NCBI RefSeq assembly: GCF_000425745.1
Contig: NZ_KE384442.1
Coordinates: 190,968-254,967, forward strand
Reading direction: 5' to 3'
DNA: 64,000 nt
Source of the DNA: Pseudomonas cremoricolorata DSM 17059 = NBRC 16634
GTDB taxonomy: Bacteria > Pseudomonadota > Gammaproteobacteria > Pseudomonadales > Pseudomonadaceae
Numbering within the stretch: position 1 is the stretch's first letter; each line of letters starts with the position of its first letter. The notes beneath the pieces are model-generated. The model saw only the letters and a list, made by a program, of their open reading frames with translations. It had not been told where the DNA came from and ran no database searches. This document shows, piece after piece, positions 63,331 through 64,000 of the stretch. The position numbers were made by a program, and so were the translations under genes.

Positions 63331-64000
63331 TCAAAGCAGCCCGAAGACTTTCTTGGCCAGGCTGGTAGCGGCCTGGGCAGGATTCTGGCGGATACTTTGT
63401 TCCTGCTTGGCGATCATCTCGAACAGGCCATCGAGGGCTTTCTCGGTGACGTAGTTCTCGATGCTGACATTCTTGCCTTTGCCCAGCCCAAGCGCTGCGG
63501 CTTGACCTGCGAAGGCGTTGTACTGCTGAACCACGCCGACCTGATCGGTGGCCTGCTTGACGATCGGCAGGAACTTGGCGCGGATCTGCTCGCGGCTGCT
63601 GGTATTGAGGTACTGGGTGGCCGAGTCCTGGCCACCTTGCAGAATGCCTTTGGCGTCAGCCACGCTCATCTTCTTCACCGCATCGACGAGAATCGCCTGG
63701 GCTTGCGGCACTGCGGCTTCGGCAGCCTTGTTCATGCTGGTTTCCAGCGCTTCGACCTGCTCACCCTTGCCGAACATCTTCATGGCCTTGGCGGCCTTGC
63801 CGAGGTTGCCTGGCAGCTCGATGCGCACGTCCGGGTTGTCGTTGAAGCCGCCTGGGGTGCCCAGTTGCTTGACGGCGATCTGCGCGCCCTGGGTCAGGGC
63901 ATCTTTCAGGCCGCCGGCGGCATCGTTCTGGCTCAGGTCACCGAGCGACAGCGCCAGCGCGCTGGCCGACAGGAGCAGGCCGGCGCACAGGGTGGTCAAG
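63331..64000 (-). CDS. DUF4197-type protein, 5' end cut by window edge
   Basis: At least 222 residues of a DUF4197-like protein, starting outside or at the very edge of the window. The first codon here is TTG and the real start is probably further right. A signal-peptide-like stretch (TLCAGLLLSASALALSL) leads to a helical, glycine- and alanine-rich region (GGLKDALTQGAQIAVKQLGTPGGFNDNPDVRIELP), and the end has the family's YVTEKALDGLFEMIAKQE. Periplasmic location is likely. Function is not known. Confidence 0.8.
   Translation of the reverse strand, partial: LTTLCAGLLLSASALALSLGDLSQNDAAGGLKDALTQGAQIAVKQLGTPGGFNDNPDVRIELPGNLGKAAKAMKMFGKGEQVEALETSMNKAAEAAVPQAQAILVDAVKKMSVADAKGILQGGQDSATQYLNTSSREQIRAKFLPIVKQATDQVGVVQQYNAFAGQAAALGLGKGKNVSIENYVTEKALDGLFEMIAKQEQSIRQNPAQAATSLAKKVFGLL

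Overview
The window is a GC-rich chromosomal segment from a Pseudomonas of the P. putida type. The gene order kgtP-dctD-dctB-bglX, tRNA-Gly-phaG-rsuA, ung, tctA-tctB-tctC/tctD-tctE, ygfZ/sdhE-ygfX/nadB, algU-mucA-mucB-mucD, lepA-lepB-rnc-era-recO-pdxJ matches, as far as I remember, the core chromosome of P. putida. PhaG also closely resembles the P. putida protein and keeps its full catalytic triad. These assignments come from reading motifs and recalling families; no database search was run.

Layout. 1-6000: a truncated siderophore receptor behind a Fur-box-like site, then a complete type I secretion operon (ABC ATPase, adaptor, TolC-type channel) with no substrate gene in view. 6100-8300: a small unknown gene, a flavin-reductase-fold protein, and a self-inhibited (class II) Fic protein whose promoter carries two matched palindromes. 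8340-15444: an alpha-ketoglutarate-type permease with a good sigma-54 promoter, next to a DctB/DctD-type two-component system, then the beta-glucosidase BglX. 15800-20420: a methyltransferase, a DUF4917-like protein, a small membrane protein and a SulP anion transporter.

20521-29556 is the main accessory region. A GntR/FCD regulator with two helix-turn-helix domains faces an eight-gene operon: amidase, a cyclic-imide-hydrolase / HpPgdA-type deacetylase-fold enzyme, an MFS transporter, two short-chain dehydrogenases, a 99-residue protein starting MCGLCG, a CobW-family metallochaperone GTPase, and a PotD-like solute-binding protein that has no signal peptide and no ABC partner genes. The simplest reading is import of a cyclic imide (or similar ring amide), ring opening by a zinc enzyme, release of ammonia by the half-amide amidase, and metal supply by CobW. 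The roles of the last protein and of the MCGLCG protein are unknown. The operon ends just before a tRNA-Gly(CCC) gene.

29600-47961: tRNA-Gly, phaG (links fatty-acid synthesis to medium-chain PHA), a diguanylate cyclase/CWC/rsuA group, two lipoproteins, an enoyl-CoA-hydratase-fold hydrolase, ung, an AbrB-type membrane protein, the tripartite tricarboxylate transporter with its TctDE regulators, an HDOD protein, ygfZ, sdhE-ygfX and nadB. 47962-58313: the envelope-stress operon algU-mucA-mucB-mucD (no mucC) with two AlgU-type promoters, then lepA, lepB, rnc, era, recO and pdxJ. 58310-63302: a TetR regulator divergent from a MexJK-like RND pump, with a perfect 16-bp palindrome between them. The window ends inside a DUF4197-type gene.
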